From assembly GCA_021297895.1 (NCBI GenBank), contig JAJTHN010000021.1, positions 17,812 to 81,811 of the forward strand: a stretch of DNA of 64,000 bases, read 5' to 3'. Within the stretch, counting starts at the first letter, position 1; every line of letters starts with the position of its first letter. Shown here piece after piece: positions 20,836-30,500 of this stretch. The translations under genes were made by a program, and so were the position numbers. This DNA comes from Phycisphaeraceae bacterium. GTDB lineage: Bacteria; Planctomycetota; Phycisphaerae; Phycisphaerales; UBA1924. The notes under the pieces are model-generated. The model was given only the letters and a program-made list of their open reading frames with translations, made no database searches and was not told where the DNA came from.

Positions 20836-21608
20836 CGTTCGTCTGCAGGGCGTTCATGCGATGGACCGAGCCAACACGGTGCGTGCGCGTTGCGTGGCCG
20901 CGGGGCCTGCGGGCGTTCACGCTGATCGAACTGCTGGTGGTCATCGCGATCATCGCGATTCTGATCGCGGTGCTGCTGCCGGCGCTCTCGGCGGCTCGAG
21001 AGGTCAGCAGGTCGGCGGTGTGCCTGAACAACCAGCGTCAGATCTTCCTGATCTGCCGCGCGTACGCCAACGACTACAAGGGCCTCGGCCCCGCGGTCGG
21101 TCAGCCTTATGCGGCGTTTCCGAACTGGGCGTTTGTCGTGCAGAGCGAGACCCGCCAGGGGACGACCGCGGCGCAGGTCTTCAGCGAGAACTCTGTTCTG
21201 GTGTGTCCGACCATTCGCGGGCGACTCGGCCCGCAGATGCAACGGACGTACGCGATGAACGCGACGGGGCGAGCCCGGAGCGTGTTCCCGGGCGATCCGG
21301 ATGACTATGACGCGGCCCCGGTTCATGTGAACTACGACAAGATCACCGATCCGTCGAGCACGCTGGCGCTGGTCGATAGCCAGGCTGCGCCCGTCGGGCC
21401 GGACCAGCCCCCTGCAACGCGAACGGCGAGCGTGCTGGACTTTCGTCAGGAGCCTCACGTCAGCGGCAGGCTGTGGTTTGCGCACAATGCCGGTCGCGGT
21501 GCCGCGGCGGGTGCGGGCGGAGGTCGATCGTTCGCGGCCGGGCGGTTCGACGGTTCGGCGGGAACGTATTCGGAAGTGCTGCCCGCGCACCTCTCGTTGC
21601 TGCGATAG
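20832..21608 (+). CDS. Type II/IV pseudopilin-like protein (prepilin N-terminal domain)
   Basis: The N-terminus carries the prepilin signal: basic leader then [26 protein letters not shown], with Glu at +5 of the expected mature protein. The residue before the cleavage site is Ala rather than the usual Gly. The rest of the 258 residues follow the planctomycete DUF1559-like pattern ([16 protein letters not shown] early, a late NAGRG segment in place of the usual FxDGHV). Such proteins are processed by prepilin peptidase and sit in the inner membrane or a pseudopilus. GTG at 20832 overlaps the yicC stop (GTGA); ATG at 20856 is an alternative. Function unknown. Confidence 0.8.
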   Translation: MTFVCRAFMRWTEPTRCVRVAWPRGLRAFTLIELLVVIAIIAILIAVLLPALSAAREVSRSAVCLNNQRQIFLICRAYANDYKGLGPAVGQPYAAFPNWAFVVQSETRQGTTAAQVFSENSVLVCPTIRGRLGPQMQRTYAMNATGRARSVFPGDPDDYDAAPVHVNYDKITDPSSTLALVDSQAAPVGPDQPPATRTASVLDFRQEPHVSGRLWFAHNAGRGAAAGAGGGRSFAAGRFDGSAGTYSEVLPAHLSLLR

Positions 21609-21892
21609 CGGCCCGGCAACACGCGGCCGGACGGTAGGGGGCTGGGCGGTATCTGAGATCCGAACCGCGGGCCGACGGACGGGCGGGGATGGCCGAACGC
21701 AATAACTTTGAAGGGGCTGGGCTCGATTTCCGAGCGTTGGGCGGGGGTCGCGATCACTTTTTGCGCGCCGGGCGGCATTTTCGGTGGCTTGCGTTAGACT
21801 GGTTTCTCCGAATGTGCGACCGTTGCCCACCGGTGTGCCGCTTCGGGAACCCAAATGCCCAACGACTCTGCCGCTCGCAGAGGGAGATCATC

Positions 21893-24800
21893 ATGAAGTG
21901 TATGAACGGTCGAGGTCTGGTTCGTCTGTTGAGCGGATCGATGGCGCTGGTTCTGGCGTCGTCGGCGTGTTTCGGGCAGACGTCGACGTGGAGCGTGGCG
22001 GGGCCGGGGTCGTGGAGCGACGCTGCGCGGTGGTCGGCGGGTGTTCCTGGTGCGGGGACGCTGGCGGTGTTCGATGTGGTGACGACACCGAGCACCAACG
22101 TGGTCCAAGTGCCTTTGTCGCAGGCGGGCTCGCCGCCGGCGGGAATCGCCACGTGGCACGGAACCATCGCGCTGCGGTTTGATGCGACGACGAACTGGAC
22201 GCTCACGCAGCCGTTGGTGGTCTCTTCTCCGAGCACGGGCACGGAGCCGAACCCGCTGGTGTACATCGGCGCGGTTGACGGATCGACGGTTCAGTTGAAC
22301 GTTCCGGGGTTGCAGGTCGCGACGCTCTCGGACCGCCCGTCGTCCCTGGCGATCGACAGCGGGGCGGATATTCGCGTGGGCACTCCGGCGGCGCCCGTCG
22401 AAGTGGTTGTCGGATCCCAAGGGAGCGGGTACCTGGGAGTGGGACGCTACGGCCTTGCGGGCGGGTTCAACGCGGCGGCGCCGGCGTTGACGATCAACGG
22501 ATCGCTTCGGATCGGCGGGACGGTGCCCAACTCGTTCCCCTTCGGACAGGTGGAGGTGTTCACCGGAAGCATGAGCGTCACGGGCGCGATCAATGTCGGC
22601 GCGCCCGACAGCACCGGCACCTTCTGCGGCGGCGGCGGGACGATCGGAGTCAGGCAGGGTGCGGTGTTGAACGCGGCGTCGATCAATCTGCTGCCGGCAT
22701 GCTCGGGTTCGGTCGGCGTCGTCGGCGACGGAACGATCAACGCGACGATCACCGGCGCCGGCCCGATCCAGCCGGTCGCGTCGAGTTCGCCGTTGACCGT
22801 GAACGGCTCGATCAGCATGACTTCAACGCAGCTCCAAGTAGCCCAGTCGCAGGCTCAACCCACTTCGGTCTCGCGGCTTGTGGTCAATGGCGCGTGCGAT
22901 CTGGGCACGTTCGGGATCTCGTGGACGGAGTTTGACTTCAGCGTTTCGCCGCCCGCGCCGTATCTCCCGCCGCCGGGAACATCGATCCGGCTTGTGCAGG
23001 CGACGACTTTCAGCGGGACCTATGTCGAGACTACGCCGTTGCCGGCGTTTCCGGACAGCCGTCAGTGGCAGGTCGTTGTGGACTCGACGGGCGTGACGCT
23101 CAACGTCATCGGCGGCGTGGTGCCGACGCTGTCCGTGTCGCCGTCGAGTGTTGTGATGAACCTGAATCAGACGCGGGCGTTCGGGGCGTTCTTCGGCGTG
23201 CCGGGTGCGCAGGTCGATGTGACCGGGCAGTGTGTCTTTGGCGAGACGAACGGACTTCTCAGCCCGGTGAGTTCTTCGGGCGAGTCGCCGTTCCTGTTTC
23301 TGGCCGTGGCGACGGGTCAGACGACAATCGACATCACGGGCGGCGGACCGGCCGCGGGACGGACGGCGACGGTGCCGGTGCGTGTGGTCGATGCGAGCCA
23401 GATCCGAATCACGCCGGAGTTCCCGGATGTTTCGCTCGTCGGACAGACGATCTTGTTGCGAGCGGAGATCTTCGATGAGACCGAGCAGGCGTGGGTCGAT
23501 GTGACCGGCCAGGTGCTGTGGGAGAGCGCCAACACATCGCTGGCGACGGTGAATCAGGGCCAGGTGACGTTCGTCGCCGAAGGTTCGACGGACATCTTCG
23601 TCACCTTCGACACGCTGAGCACGTCGGTTGGCGTCGAGGCCGTGGTGCCAACTTCGCTGATCGTTCAGGGCCCCAGCAACGTCATCGGACGGGGGGTGAC
23701 GCGTCAGCTTTCGGCCCTTGCGTACTCGGCATCGGGGTTCGCGGTGGATGTCACCAATTTCGTGACGTGGTCCAGCACCGATCCGGCGAGTGTCAGCGTG
23801 GATGCGAGCGGGCGGATCACGGGTGTTTCAACGGCCGGCGCAACGCCGGTGGGCGTGACGATCGAGGCGGGTTTCGGTGCGTTGTCAGCGACGTTCGGTG
23901 TGACGCTTCTGGACGTGCAGTTCGTTCGGCTGGAGCCGAGTGCCGCGTTGCTGAGCGAGAGCGGCGTGTTCTCCGGCAGCCGTCACGATGCCATTGTGCG
24001 GTATGGGAACGGGATTGAGGAGTTTGTGACCAGCGAGGCGACACTCGCGACAGAGAACCCGTCGGTGGCGGCGTTCAACCCGATGAACCCGGGGCTGCTG
24101 GTCGCCGCCGCGGCGGGGCAGACGACGATGAGCGTGACCTACGGACAGAGCACATCTTCTGGCAACCCGGTGACGGTGGTCGCAGGTCTCGCGACGCTGA
24201 GCGTGTCGCCGTCGACGGTTCAGATCGGCGCGGGCTACGCGACGCGACTGCGGGCGATCGTGACGTTCGGCAACGGCTCCACGCGCGACGTGACGGACGA
24301 GTCGTTCTGGCAATCGTCGACTCCGTCGATCGTGAACCTTGCGCGCGGGCGGGTGCGTGTCGACGCGAACGCGAGCTCGCAGACCGCCACGGTGACGGCG
24401 CTGGTCGCGACTGAGTCGGCATCGGCGAGCGTTTCGGTGGTCGCGAGCCCGCCGCCGAGCACGCACGAGCTGATCTCGGTGACGACGGGGAATCCCGGCA
24501 CACGGGCCAATGCCGCATCGGTCGCGCCGAGCATGAGCGCGGACGGGAACATCGTGGCGTTCATGAGCCGCGCATCGAATCTGGCGGACTTCACGTTCGC
24601 CGGACTCTGGCAGGTGTATGTGCGCGACCGCGCGGCGGGAACCACGACCCTGATCTCGCGTCGCGGGCCGCTGGAGCCGGGGAACGGGGATTCGTTCGGA
24701 CCGTTCGTTTCGCCCAACGGTCGGTATGTGGCGTTCCTTTCCGACGCGACGAACCTCGTGCTGGGCGATACCAATGGCGGGACGGATGCGTTCGTGTTCG

Positions 24801-26047
24801 ATCGGGTGACGCAGACGCTCTCGCGCGTGAGCACGCGAGCGAATGGGCAGGAGGCTGCCGCGCAGCGGCTCTCGGCGCTGGCCGCTGACGGCCAGCCGCT
24901 GCGTCCGATCAGCATCAGCGATGACGGGCAGATCGTGGCCTTCAGGATGTGGTCGTCGAACATCGTGAGCAATCTGACCCCAAGTGCGCCGGCGATCTTC
25001 GTGAAGAACCGTGCGACCCAGGAGGTCATCGCGGTGCCGACGACGCTCGCGGGCGTACCGATCCAGGACTTTGTCAGCGCCGAGCCGCTGCTGTCTCCTG
25101 ATGGGCTGTCGCTCGCGTTCGTTTCCGGCCTGAACACGTGGACGGGCACCTCTGGCGGCGGGCAGCAGGTGTTCGCGGTCTCCATCCAGCGCACGCCGAC
25201 CCTCGCGGCACTGAACCGGACGCGCGTGTCGGTGAACAGCGCGGGCGTTTTCGCCAACGGGCTGTTCAGCGACGGAACGGGATTGACGGCCGACGGACGC
25301 TTCGTGGCGTTCACGTCCGACGCGACGAACCTTCTGCCGGGCTACACCAACGATGATCCGGATCTGCCGGGTGTCAACGGCGTGCCGACGATCTACTCGT
25401 TCGATCGGCTGGATGGCACGATCCGTGCCATCTCGAGCCTGCCGAATGGTGCTCAGCCGGATCGGCGGTCGTTCTACGCGACGCTGACACCCAGCGGCTC
25501 GCATGCGGCGTTCTACTCGCGTGCCAGCGGCCTCCAGCCGGGGATCCTCGACAACGGGTTCCGTCAGGTGTACGTGCGCGGACTCTCGGGCGGCGCGGGG
25601 ATCGGCGCTTCGCAGGTGATGAGCATCAACAGCCTGGGCCAGATGGGCGACGATGAGTCGTCGCTGAGCCAGTATGTGCAGCTCAACACCGACGCGACGA
25701 TCGTGGTGTACGCCAGCAAGGCGGACAATCTCGTGCCCGGCGATGGAAACGGGTACATGGAGGTCTTCCTGACACGACGGACCAATGGCCCGGTTACGCC
25801 GGGTTGCAGCCCGGCGGATGTGGCCAACACCGACGGCGACCCCATTCCGGATGACGCGATCGACAACGGTGACTTCTCGACCTTCTTCACGGCGTTCTTC
25901 GCGGCCGAGGGTGACCCCTTCCGGCTGGTCGCGGACATTGCCAACACCGACGGCGAGACGATCGTCGAGGGCGGAGGTCCCGACGGGGTTGTCGACAACG
26001 GCGACTTCGCGGCGTTCTTCGTGTACTTCTTCCAGGGCTGCCCTTGA
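21893..26047 (+). CDS. Large secreted multidomain protein: Ig-like repeats, WD40-like propeller and GC-type dockerin
   Basis: A 1384-residue protein. ATG at 21893 is preceded by GAGGGAG and starts a clear signal peptide (MALVLASSACFGQ). Residues ~28-400 are a beta-rich region opening TWSVAGPGSWSDAARWSAG, resembling autotransporter/'G-rich' surface repeats. About 405-860 are bacterial Ig-like (BIG2-like) repeats (LSVSPSSVVMNLNQTRAFG; DVTNFVTWSSTDPASVSVD). About 860-1300 are TolB/PD40 propeller repeats (SADGNIVAFMSRASNLAD; SPNGRYVAFLSDATNLV). The last ~80 residues are two ANTDGD...DNGDF..FF..FF modules ending QGCP. It is probably an exported surface or matrix protein. The dockerin module matches the C39-like protein at 2.9-5.0 kb. 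Confidence 0.85.
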   Translation: MKCMNGRGLVRLLSGSMALVLASSACFGQTSTWSVAGPGSWSDAARWSAGVPGAGTLAVFDVVTTPSTNVVQVPLSQAGSPPAGIATWHGTIALRFDATTNWTLTQPLVVSSPSTGTEPNPLVYIGAVDGSTVQLNVPGLQVATLSDRPSSLAIDSGADIRVGTPAAPVEVVVGSQGSGYLGVGRYGLAGGFNAAAPALTINGSLRIGGTVPNSFPFGQVEVFTGSMSVTGAINVGAPDSTGTFCGGGGTIGVRQGAVLNAASINLLPACSGSVGVVGDGTINATITGAGPIQPVASSSPLTVNGSISMTSTQLQVAQSQAQPTSVSRLVVNGACDLGTFGISWTEFDFSVSPPAPYLPPPGTSIRLVQATTFSGTYVETTPLPAFPDSRQWQVVVDSTGVTLNVIGGVVPTLSVSPSSVVMNLNQTRAFGAFFGVPGAQVDVTGQCVFGETNGLLSPVSSSGESPFLFLAVATGQTTIDITGGGPAAGRTATVPVRVVDASQIRITPEFPDVSLVGQTILLRAEIFDETEQAWVDVTGQVLWESANTSLATVNQGQVTFVAEGSTDIFVTFDTLSTSVGVEAVVPTSLIVQGPSNVIGRGVTRQLSALAYSASGFAVDVTNFVTWSSTDPASVSVDASGRITGVSTAGATPVGVTIEAGFGALSATFGVTLLDVQFVRLEPSAALLSESGVFSGSRHDAIVRYGNGIEEFVTSEATLATENPSVAAFNPMNPGLLVAAAAGQTTMSVTYGQSTSSGNPVTVVAGLATLSVSPSTVQIGAGYATRLRAIVTFGNGSTRDVTDESFWQSSTPSIVNLARGRVRVDANASSQTATVTALVATESASASVSVVASPPPSTHELISVTTGNPGTRANAASVAPSMSADGNIVAFMSRASNLADFTFAGLWQVYVRDRAAGTTTLISRRGPLEPGNGDSFGPFVSPNGRYVAFLSDATNLVLGDTNGGTDAFVFDRVTQTLSRVSTRANGQEAAAQRLSALAADGQPLRPISISDDGQIVAFRMWSSNIVSNLTPSAPAIFVKNRATQEVIAVPTTLAGVPIQDFVSAEPLLSPDGLSLAFVSGLNTWTGTSGGGQQVFAVSIQRTPTLAALNRTRVSVNSAGVFANGLFSDGTGLTADGRFVAFTSDATNLLPGYTNDDPDLPGVNGVPTIYSFDRLDGTIRAISSLPNGAQPDRRSFYATLTPSGSHAAFYSRASGLQPGILDNGFRQVYVRGLSGGAGIGASQVMSINSLGQMGDDESSLSQYVQLNTDATIVVYASKADNLVPGDGNGYMEVFLTRRTNGPVTPGCSPADVANTDGDPIPDDAIDNGDFSTFFTAFFAAEGDPFRLVADIANTDGETIVEGGGPDGVVDNGDFAAFFVYFFQGCP

Positions 26048-26093
26048 AGCTCGCGAGCGGATTGGTGGTTGCGATCTGGTTTCAGGGCTTGGG

Positions 26094-26115
26094 CGTATCG
26101 ATGACGATCGATACG
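26094..26115. promoter_or_regulatory. Perfect 9-bp-arm palindrome between dockerin gene and RND operon
   Basis: CGTATCGAT-GACG-ATCGATACG. It lies 47 nt past the dockerin protein stop and about 90 nt before a -10-like TATAGT. It could be an operator (TetR-type sites near RND pumps have this size) or a weak terminator; no T-tract follows. Confidence 0.4.
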
Positions 26116-26183
26116 TAATTCACCTGTGTCGACTGAGATGGTGTGAAGATCTTGCGCGCGTCGGGTTGATGACTCGCATCGCG

Positions 26184-26189
26184 TATAGT
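26184..26189 (+). promoter_or_regulatory. Candidate -10 box upstream of the RND operon
   Basis: TATAGT, close to the TATAAT consensus. No good -35 hexamer at 16-18 nt. It is followed after 7 nt by an ATG (26197) that opens a 44-codon frame. Confidence 0.4.
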
Positions 26190-26196
26190 GCGCTGG

Positions 26197-26331
26197 ATGA
26201 ACGGAGCGCGGCGCGGATGCGCAGCGCATTGCGGCCGCTGTGTCGGTGTGACACAGGTGGCCGCGTGCGGTGCGGAAACGCGGCGATGTGAACTCGTTCG
26301 TTCAGCGAGGCGTGTATGCGTGCAGGTGTGA
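26197..26331 (+). CDS. Possible 44-residue Cys-rich leader peptide
   Basis: ATG at 26197 lies 7 nt after TATAGT and opens 44 codons ending TGA at 26329, overlapping the start of the RND adaptor (26316) in another frame. The peptide would contain six Cys (at positions 8, 12, 15, 24, 32 and 41) and many Arg. It could be a leaderless regulatory upstream frame whose translation affects the adaptor start, or a chance frame. Confidence 0.2.
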   Translation: MNGARRGCAAHCGRCVGVTQVAACGAETRRCELVRSARRVCVQV

Positions 26332-26891
26332 AGTCGTGGGTGGCTCGGTCGGTCGTGGTGTCGGGCGCGATGGCGTGCTTGGCGATGCTTGGTTGCGAGC
26401 GCCAGCGGGCGGCGTTTGTGCCGCCGCCACCGCCGGAGGTCACGGTTGAGTCGCCGACGCGTCAGCGCGTTGCCGATGCGATGGAGTTCACGGGAACGAC
26501 GCGAGGGTACGAGACGGTCGAGATCCGCGCGCGGGTGCGCGGGTTCCTCGAGAAGAAGCATGTTCAGGACGGCAAGCGTGTGCAGCAGGGAGACCTGCTC
26601 TTTACCATCGACCCGCGCACGTTCGAGGCGGCGGTGGAGCAGGCGCGTGCGGAACTGGCGACGCGCGAGTCGGAACTGAAGCTGGCGATCGTGACGCTCG
26701 AGCGGACCAGTGCCGCGGCGGCGACCAACGCGGTATCCAAGCAGGAAGTGGACAGGGCGGCGGCGCAGCGGGATGGGGCGATCGCGCAGGTGGATCTGGC
26801 CAAGGCGCGGCTGCGTGCGGCGGAGTTGGACCTTGAGTTCACGAACGTGCGATCGCCGATTACCGGTCGGATCGGGTTCATCCGTGTGTAG
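26316..26891 (+). CDS. RND adaptor, N-terminal half (lipoprotein signal and hairpin)
   Basis: 191 residues up to the TAG: the lipobox LGC (Cys27), a Pro-rich linker, the first lipoyl half and the whole alpha-hairpin (AELATRESELKLAIVTLERTS...). It lacks the beta-barrel, so alone it should not complete an adaptor. GAGG lies 7 nt before the ATG. Confidence 0.6.
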   Translation: MRAGVKSWVARSVVVSGAMACLAMLGCERQRAAFVPPPPPEVTVESPTRQRVADAMEFTGTTRGYETVEIRARVRGFLEKKHVQDGKRVQQGDLLFTIDPRTFEAAVEQARAELATRESELKLAIVTLERTSAAAATNAVSKQEVDRAAAQRDGAIAQVDLAKARLRAAELDLEFTNVRSPITGRIGFIRV

Positions 26892-26900
26892 GAGGGCGAG

Positions 26901-27467
26901 TTGGTCGGCGCTTCGGAGCCGACACTGCTGGCGACGGTGATCAACGACTCGAAGGTCTATGCGACGTACGACATGGACGAGCGAGTGATTCTGGAACTTC
27001 GACGCGGCAACCAGAACAAACGGCCGGGGGAGGATGGCCGGGCCGAACTGGTCGTGCGGATGGCGATGGCCAATGAGGAAGGCTGGCCGCACGTGGGGCG
27101 ATTCGAGCGGGCGGACAACACGGTCAACAGCGCCACGGGCACGCTGCGGGTTGAATCGATCTTTGAGAACCCCGACGGCGCGATCGTGCCGGGAACGTTC
27201 GTGCGTGTGCGGCCCGAGTTCGGCGAGAAGGACGTGCTGACGGTGCCGGATGTGGCGGTGATGGCCGACCAGCGGGGCCGGTATGTGCTGGTCGTCGCGG
27301 GGGCAGGGGCGGAGGGAAGTGTCGAGCGGCGCGACGTGACCGTGGGGGAGGTGGTCGAGCGTCGGCGGGTGATCATGTCCGGCCTGACCGAGGCCGATCG
27401 CGTGATCACCAACGGCGTGCAGCGTGCTCGGCCGGGTGGCACGGTGAAGGTGGGCGGCGGGAAGTAG
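26901..27467 (+). CDS. RND adaptor, C-terminal half (beta-barrel and membrane-proximal domain)
   Basis: The same frame resumes 9 nt after the TAG. TTG at 26901 has a perfect AGGAGG (26890-26895) 5 nt upstream, overlapping the stop, so ribosomes could restart here. The 188 residues carry VINDSKVYATYDMDERVILELR (barrel), NPDGAIVPGTFVRVRPEF and VPDVAVMADQRGRYVLVV, the usual second half of the adaptor. It has no signal peptide, so it would stay in the cytoplasm if made separately. Confidence 0.55.
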   Translation: MVGASEPTLLATVINDSKVYATYDMDERVILELRRGNQNKRPGEDGRAELVVRMAMANEEGWPHVGRFERADNTVNSATGTLRVESIFENPDGAIVPGTFVRVRPEFGEKDVLTVPDVAVMADQRGRYVLVVAGAGAEGSVERRDVTVGEVVERRRVIMSGLTEADRVITNGVQRARPGGTVKVGGGK

Positions 27468-27587
27468 CGGCCGCGGGGCGGGCGGATACGTCGGCCGGGG
27501 GCGGCCGGGGGTGTTGATCGTGTCGGGACGAGGTTCACGAGTTTCCGCGAGCGTCTGTTGGCGGTCGCGATCAGCCTGGAAGTGCAC

Positions 27588-30500
27588 ATGCTCAGCCAGT
27601 TCTTCATCCGACGCCCGGTCTTTGCGTGCGTCATCTCGATCCTGATCACGCTGCTGGGTGGCATCGCGGCGTCCCTGCTGCCGACGGCGCAGTACCCCGA
27701 GCTCGCGCCGCCCGTGGTGCGTGTCGAGGCGACGTATCCGGGCGCGAGCGCGCAGACGATCGCGGACACGGTGGCGTCGCCGCTCGAGCAGGAGGTCAAC
27801 GGTGTGGACGGCATGCTGTACATGCAGTCCAACAGCTCCGATGGGCGCTACGGGCTGGACGTGACCTTCGAAGTCGGAACGGATATCGACATGGCCGCGG
27901 TGCTGGTGCAGAACCGCGTGAGCATCGCGCTGGCCAAGCTGCCCGACGAGGTGCGGCGCCAGGGCGTGACGACACGCAAGCAGTCGACGAATCTCGCCGG
28001 CGTGGTGAGCCTGTCGTCGGATCTGAATGCCGATGGCACGCCGATGAACGATGACCTGTTCCTGGCGAACTACCTGGCGATCAACTGGCGTGACGAGTTC
28101 TCGCGTGTGCCGGGCGTCGGGGCGATCACGATTCTGCCGGCGAAGGACTACGGCATGCGGATCTGGCTTGATCCGCGCAAACTGCGGGCGCGTCAGTTGA
28201 CGGTCAACGATGTGATCAACGCGGTGCGCGAGCAGAACGTCCAGGTCGCCGCGGGACGCATCGGCTCCGAGCCGGCGCCGGAGGGGACGGACTTTGAACT
28301 GACCATCACGGCCCGCGGGCGTCTTACGGATCCGGCGGAGTTCGCCCGCGTGATCATCAAGAGCGACAACGGGCGCATCGTGCGGATCGAGGATGTCGCG
28401 CGTGTCGAGCTCGGCGCGCGGGATTACGGAACGCTGGCGACATTCAACGGCCGCCCGAACGCGGTGCTGGTGGTGTACCAGTTGCCCGGGGCGAATCTGG
28501 TCGCGCTCGCGGAGGCGGTGCAGGCGAAGCTCGATGAACTCACGCCGCGGCTGGCGGCGGGGGTGCAGGCGAGATTCTTCTACGACTCGTCGATGTTCAT
28601 CAAGGCCTCGCTGGAAGAGGTCATCAAGACGCTCATCGAGGCGTTCGTCCTCGTGTTCGTGGTGGTGCTGATCTTCCTTCAGAGCTTCCGGGCGACACTG
28701 ATCCCGGCGCTGACGATCCCCATTTCGCTGGTGGGCACGTTCCTGTTCATGGCCGCTCTGGGCTTCAGCATCAACATGCTGACGATGTTCGGCATGGTGC
28801 TGGCGATCGGCATCGTCGTTGACGACGCGATCGTCGTCGTCGAGAATGTCGAGCGAAACATGACCGAGCACAAGCTCGGCGCGTTCGACGCGACGGTGCG
28901 TGCGATGCACGAGATCACCGGCGCGGTCATCGCGATCACGCTGGTGCTCATGAGCGTGTTCGTGCCCGCGGCGGCTCTGCCCGGGATCACCGGCGAGATG
29001 TATCGGCAGTTCGCGCTGACGATCGCCGCGAGCACGGCGCTCTCGGCCGTCTGCGCCCTGACGCTCAGCCCCGCGCTGTGCGCGATTCTGCTCAAGGGCG
29101 CTCACGCGGCGGGGCACGATGGCCCGGCCAAGGGCTTTATCCTCTTCCGGCCGCTGGTCTGGGCCGGGCGAGCGTTCAACCGGGTATTTGATCGGATTAC
29201 GGCGGTGTATGTTCTGATCGCACGCGGGACGACACGGGTTGCCGCGGTGATGGTGCTGCTGCTTGTCGGCGTGATGGGGCTGACGGCGGTGGTGTACTCC
29301 CGAGTCCCGACGGGCTTTGTGCCGAACGAGGACCTTGGCTTTGCGGTGGTGGCGGCTCAGTTGCCCGACGGCGCTTCTCTGCAGCGCTCCCGCGATGTGA
29401 TCGACAAGGTGCGCGTGCAGTTGCTGGGTGACGGCAAGAGCTTGCAGGGGATCGAGGGCATCGCCGATGTCGTGACGCTCTCGGGCTTCAGCGTGCTCGA
29501 CGGCAACGGCTCGAACCTTGCCAACGCGTGGATCGTGCTCAAGCCGTGGGACGAGCGGGCCAGAACCGGGCGCTCGGTCAACGCGATCATCGGCGACATC
29601 AACGCGCGGGTGCAGCAGATTCAGGAAGCGCAGATGCTGGTCTTCTCGCTGCCGGCGATCCCCGGCCTGGGCAACGCCAGCGCGATCGATATGCGCGTTC
29701 AGGACCGCGGCAACCTGGGGCGGGACTCGCTGGCGCAGGCGACGAACGAGACGATCGGTGCGATTATGGGGCAGCAGCCGCGGACGATCGCTTTCGCGTT
29801 CAGTTCGTACCGGGCCGGCGTGCCGCAATTGCTGGTGGATATCGATCGTGAGAAGGTGATCAAGCTGGATGTTCCGTTGCAGACGGTGTTCGACACCCTT
29901 CAGGCGTCGCTGGGATCGGCGTATGTGAACGACTTCAACCAGTTCGGGCGGACGTGGCAGGTGAGCGTGCAGGCCGATGCGCCGTTCCGGCTGAGTCCGG
30001 TGGACATCACGCGGCTTGAGGTTCGCTCGCGGCGGGGCAACATGATTCCGCTCGGCTCGCTGCTGACTGTTCGCGACACGGTCGGGCCGGAGCGTGTGGC
30101 GAGGTACAACATGTACACGTCGTCGACGATCAACGGCATCCCGCTGCCGGGCGTCAGCAGCGGCGCGGGTATGGCGACGATGCTGGCCGCGGCCAAGAGC
30201 ACGCTGCCGCCGGAGATGGGTGTCGAGTGGTCGGGGCTCTCGTACCAAGAGTCGCGTGTCGGCAACCAGGGTCTGCTCGTCTTCGGGCTGGCGATTCTGC
30301 TGGTGTACCTGATTCTGGCGGCGCAGTACGAGAGCTTCGCGACGCCGATCGCGGTGGTGCTGAGCGTGCCGCTGGTGATCATCGGGGCGATGCTGGCGCT
30401 GTCGTGGCGTGATCTTGACAACAACGTGTTCACGCAGATCGGGCTGGTGCTGCTGGTGGGCCTCGGGGCGAAGAACGCGATCCTCATCGTTGAGTTTGCG

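Larger units (their letters stand above)
26316..27467 (+). pseudogene. RND efflux periplasmic adaptor (membrane fusion protein) gene interrupted by one in-frame TAG
   Basis: Read through the stop, the 383-codon frame is a normal-length AcrA/MexA-type adaptor. It begins with a lipoprotein signal (MACLAMLGC), then the lipoyl/hairpin halves (EIRARVRGFLEKKHVQDGKRVQQGD; a coiled coil to ~165), SPITGRIG, the beta-barrel and the membrane-proximal domain. TAG at 26889-26891 falls in the stretch IRV-[stop]-EGELVGASEPTLLATV, exactly where homologues read through (AcrA: VTEGALV). One base change from Gln, Lys, Glu, Trp or Tyr codons would explain it. The frame and codon use continue unchanged after the stop, so the lesion is recent, a sequencing error, or tolerated (see the two halves). 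The intact RND pump gene follows. Confidence 0.75.

Noticed and set aside
26082..30248. A 1388-residue open frame on the minus strand across the RND operon
   Set aside because: It is antisense to a clearly coding RND pump and adaptor, has an Arg/His-rich composition typical of reverse frames in GC-rich genes, and has no domain or ribosome site.
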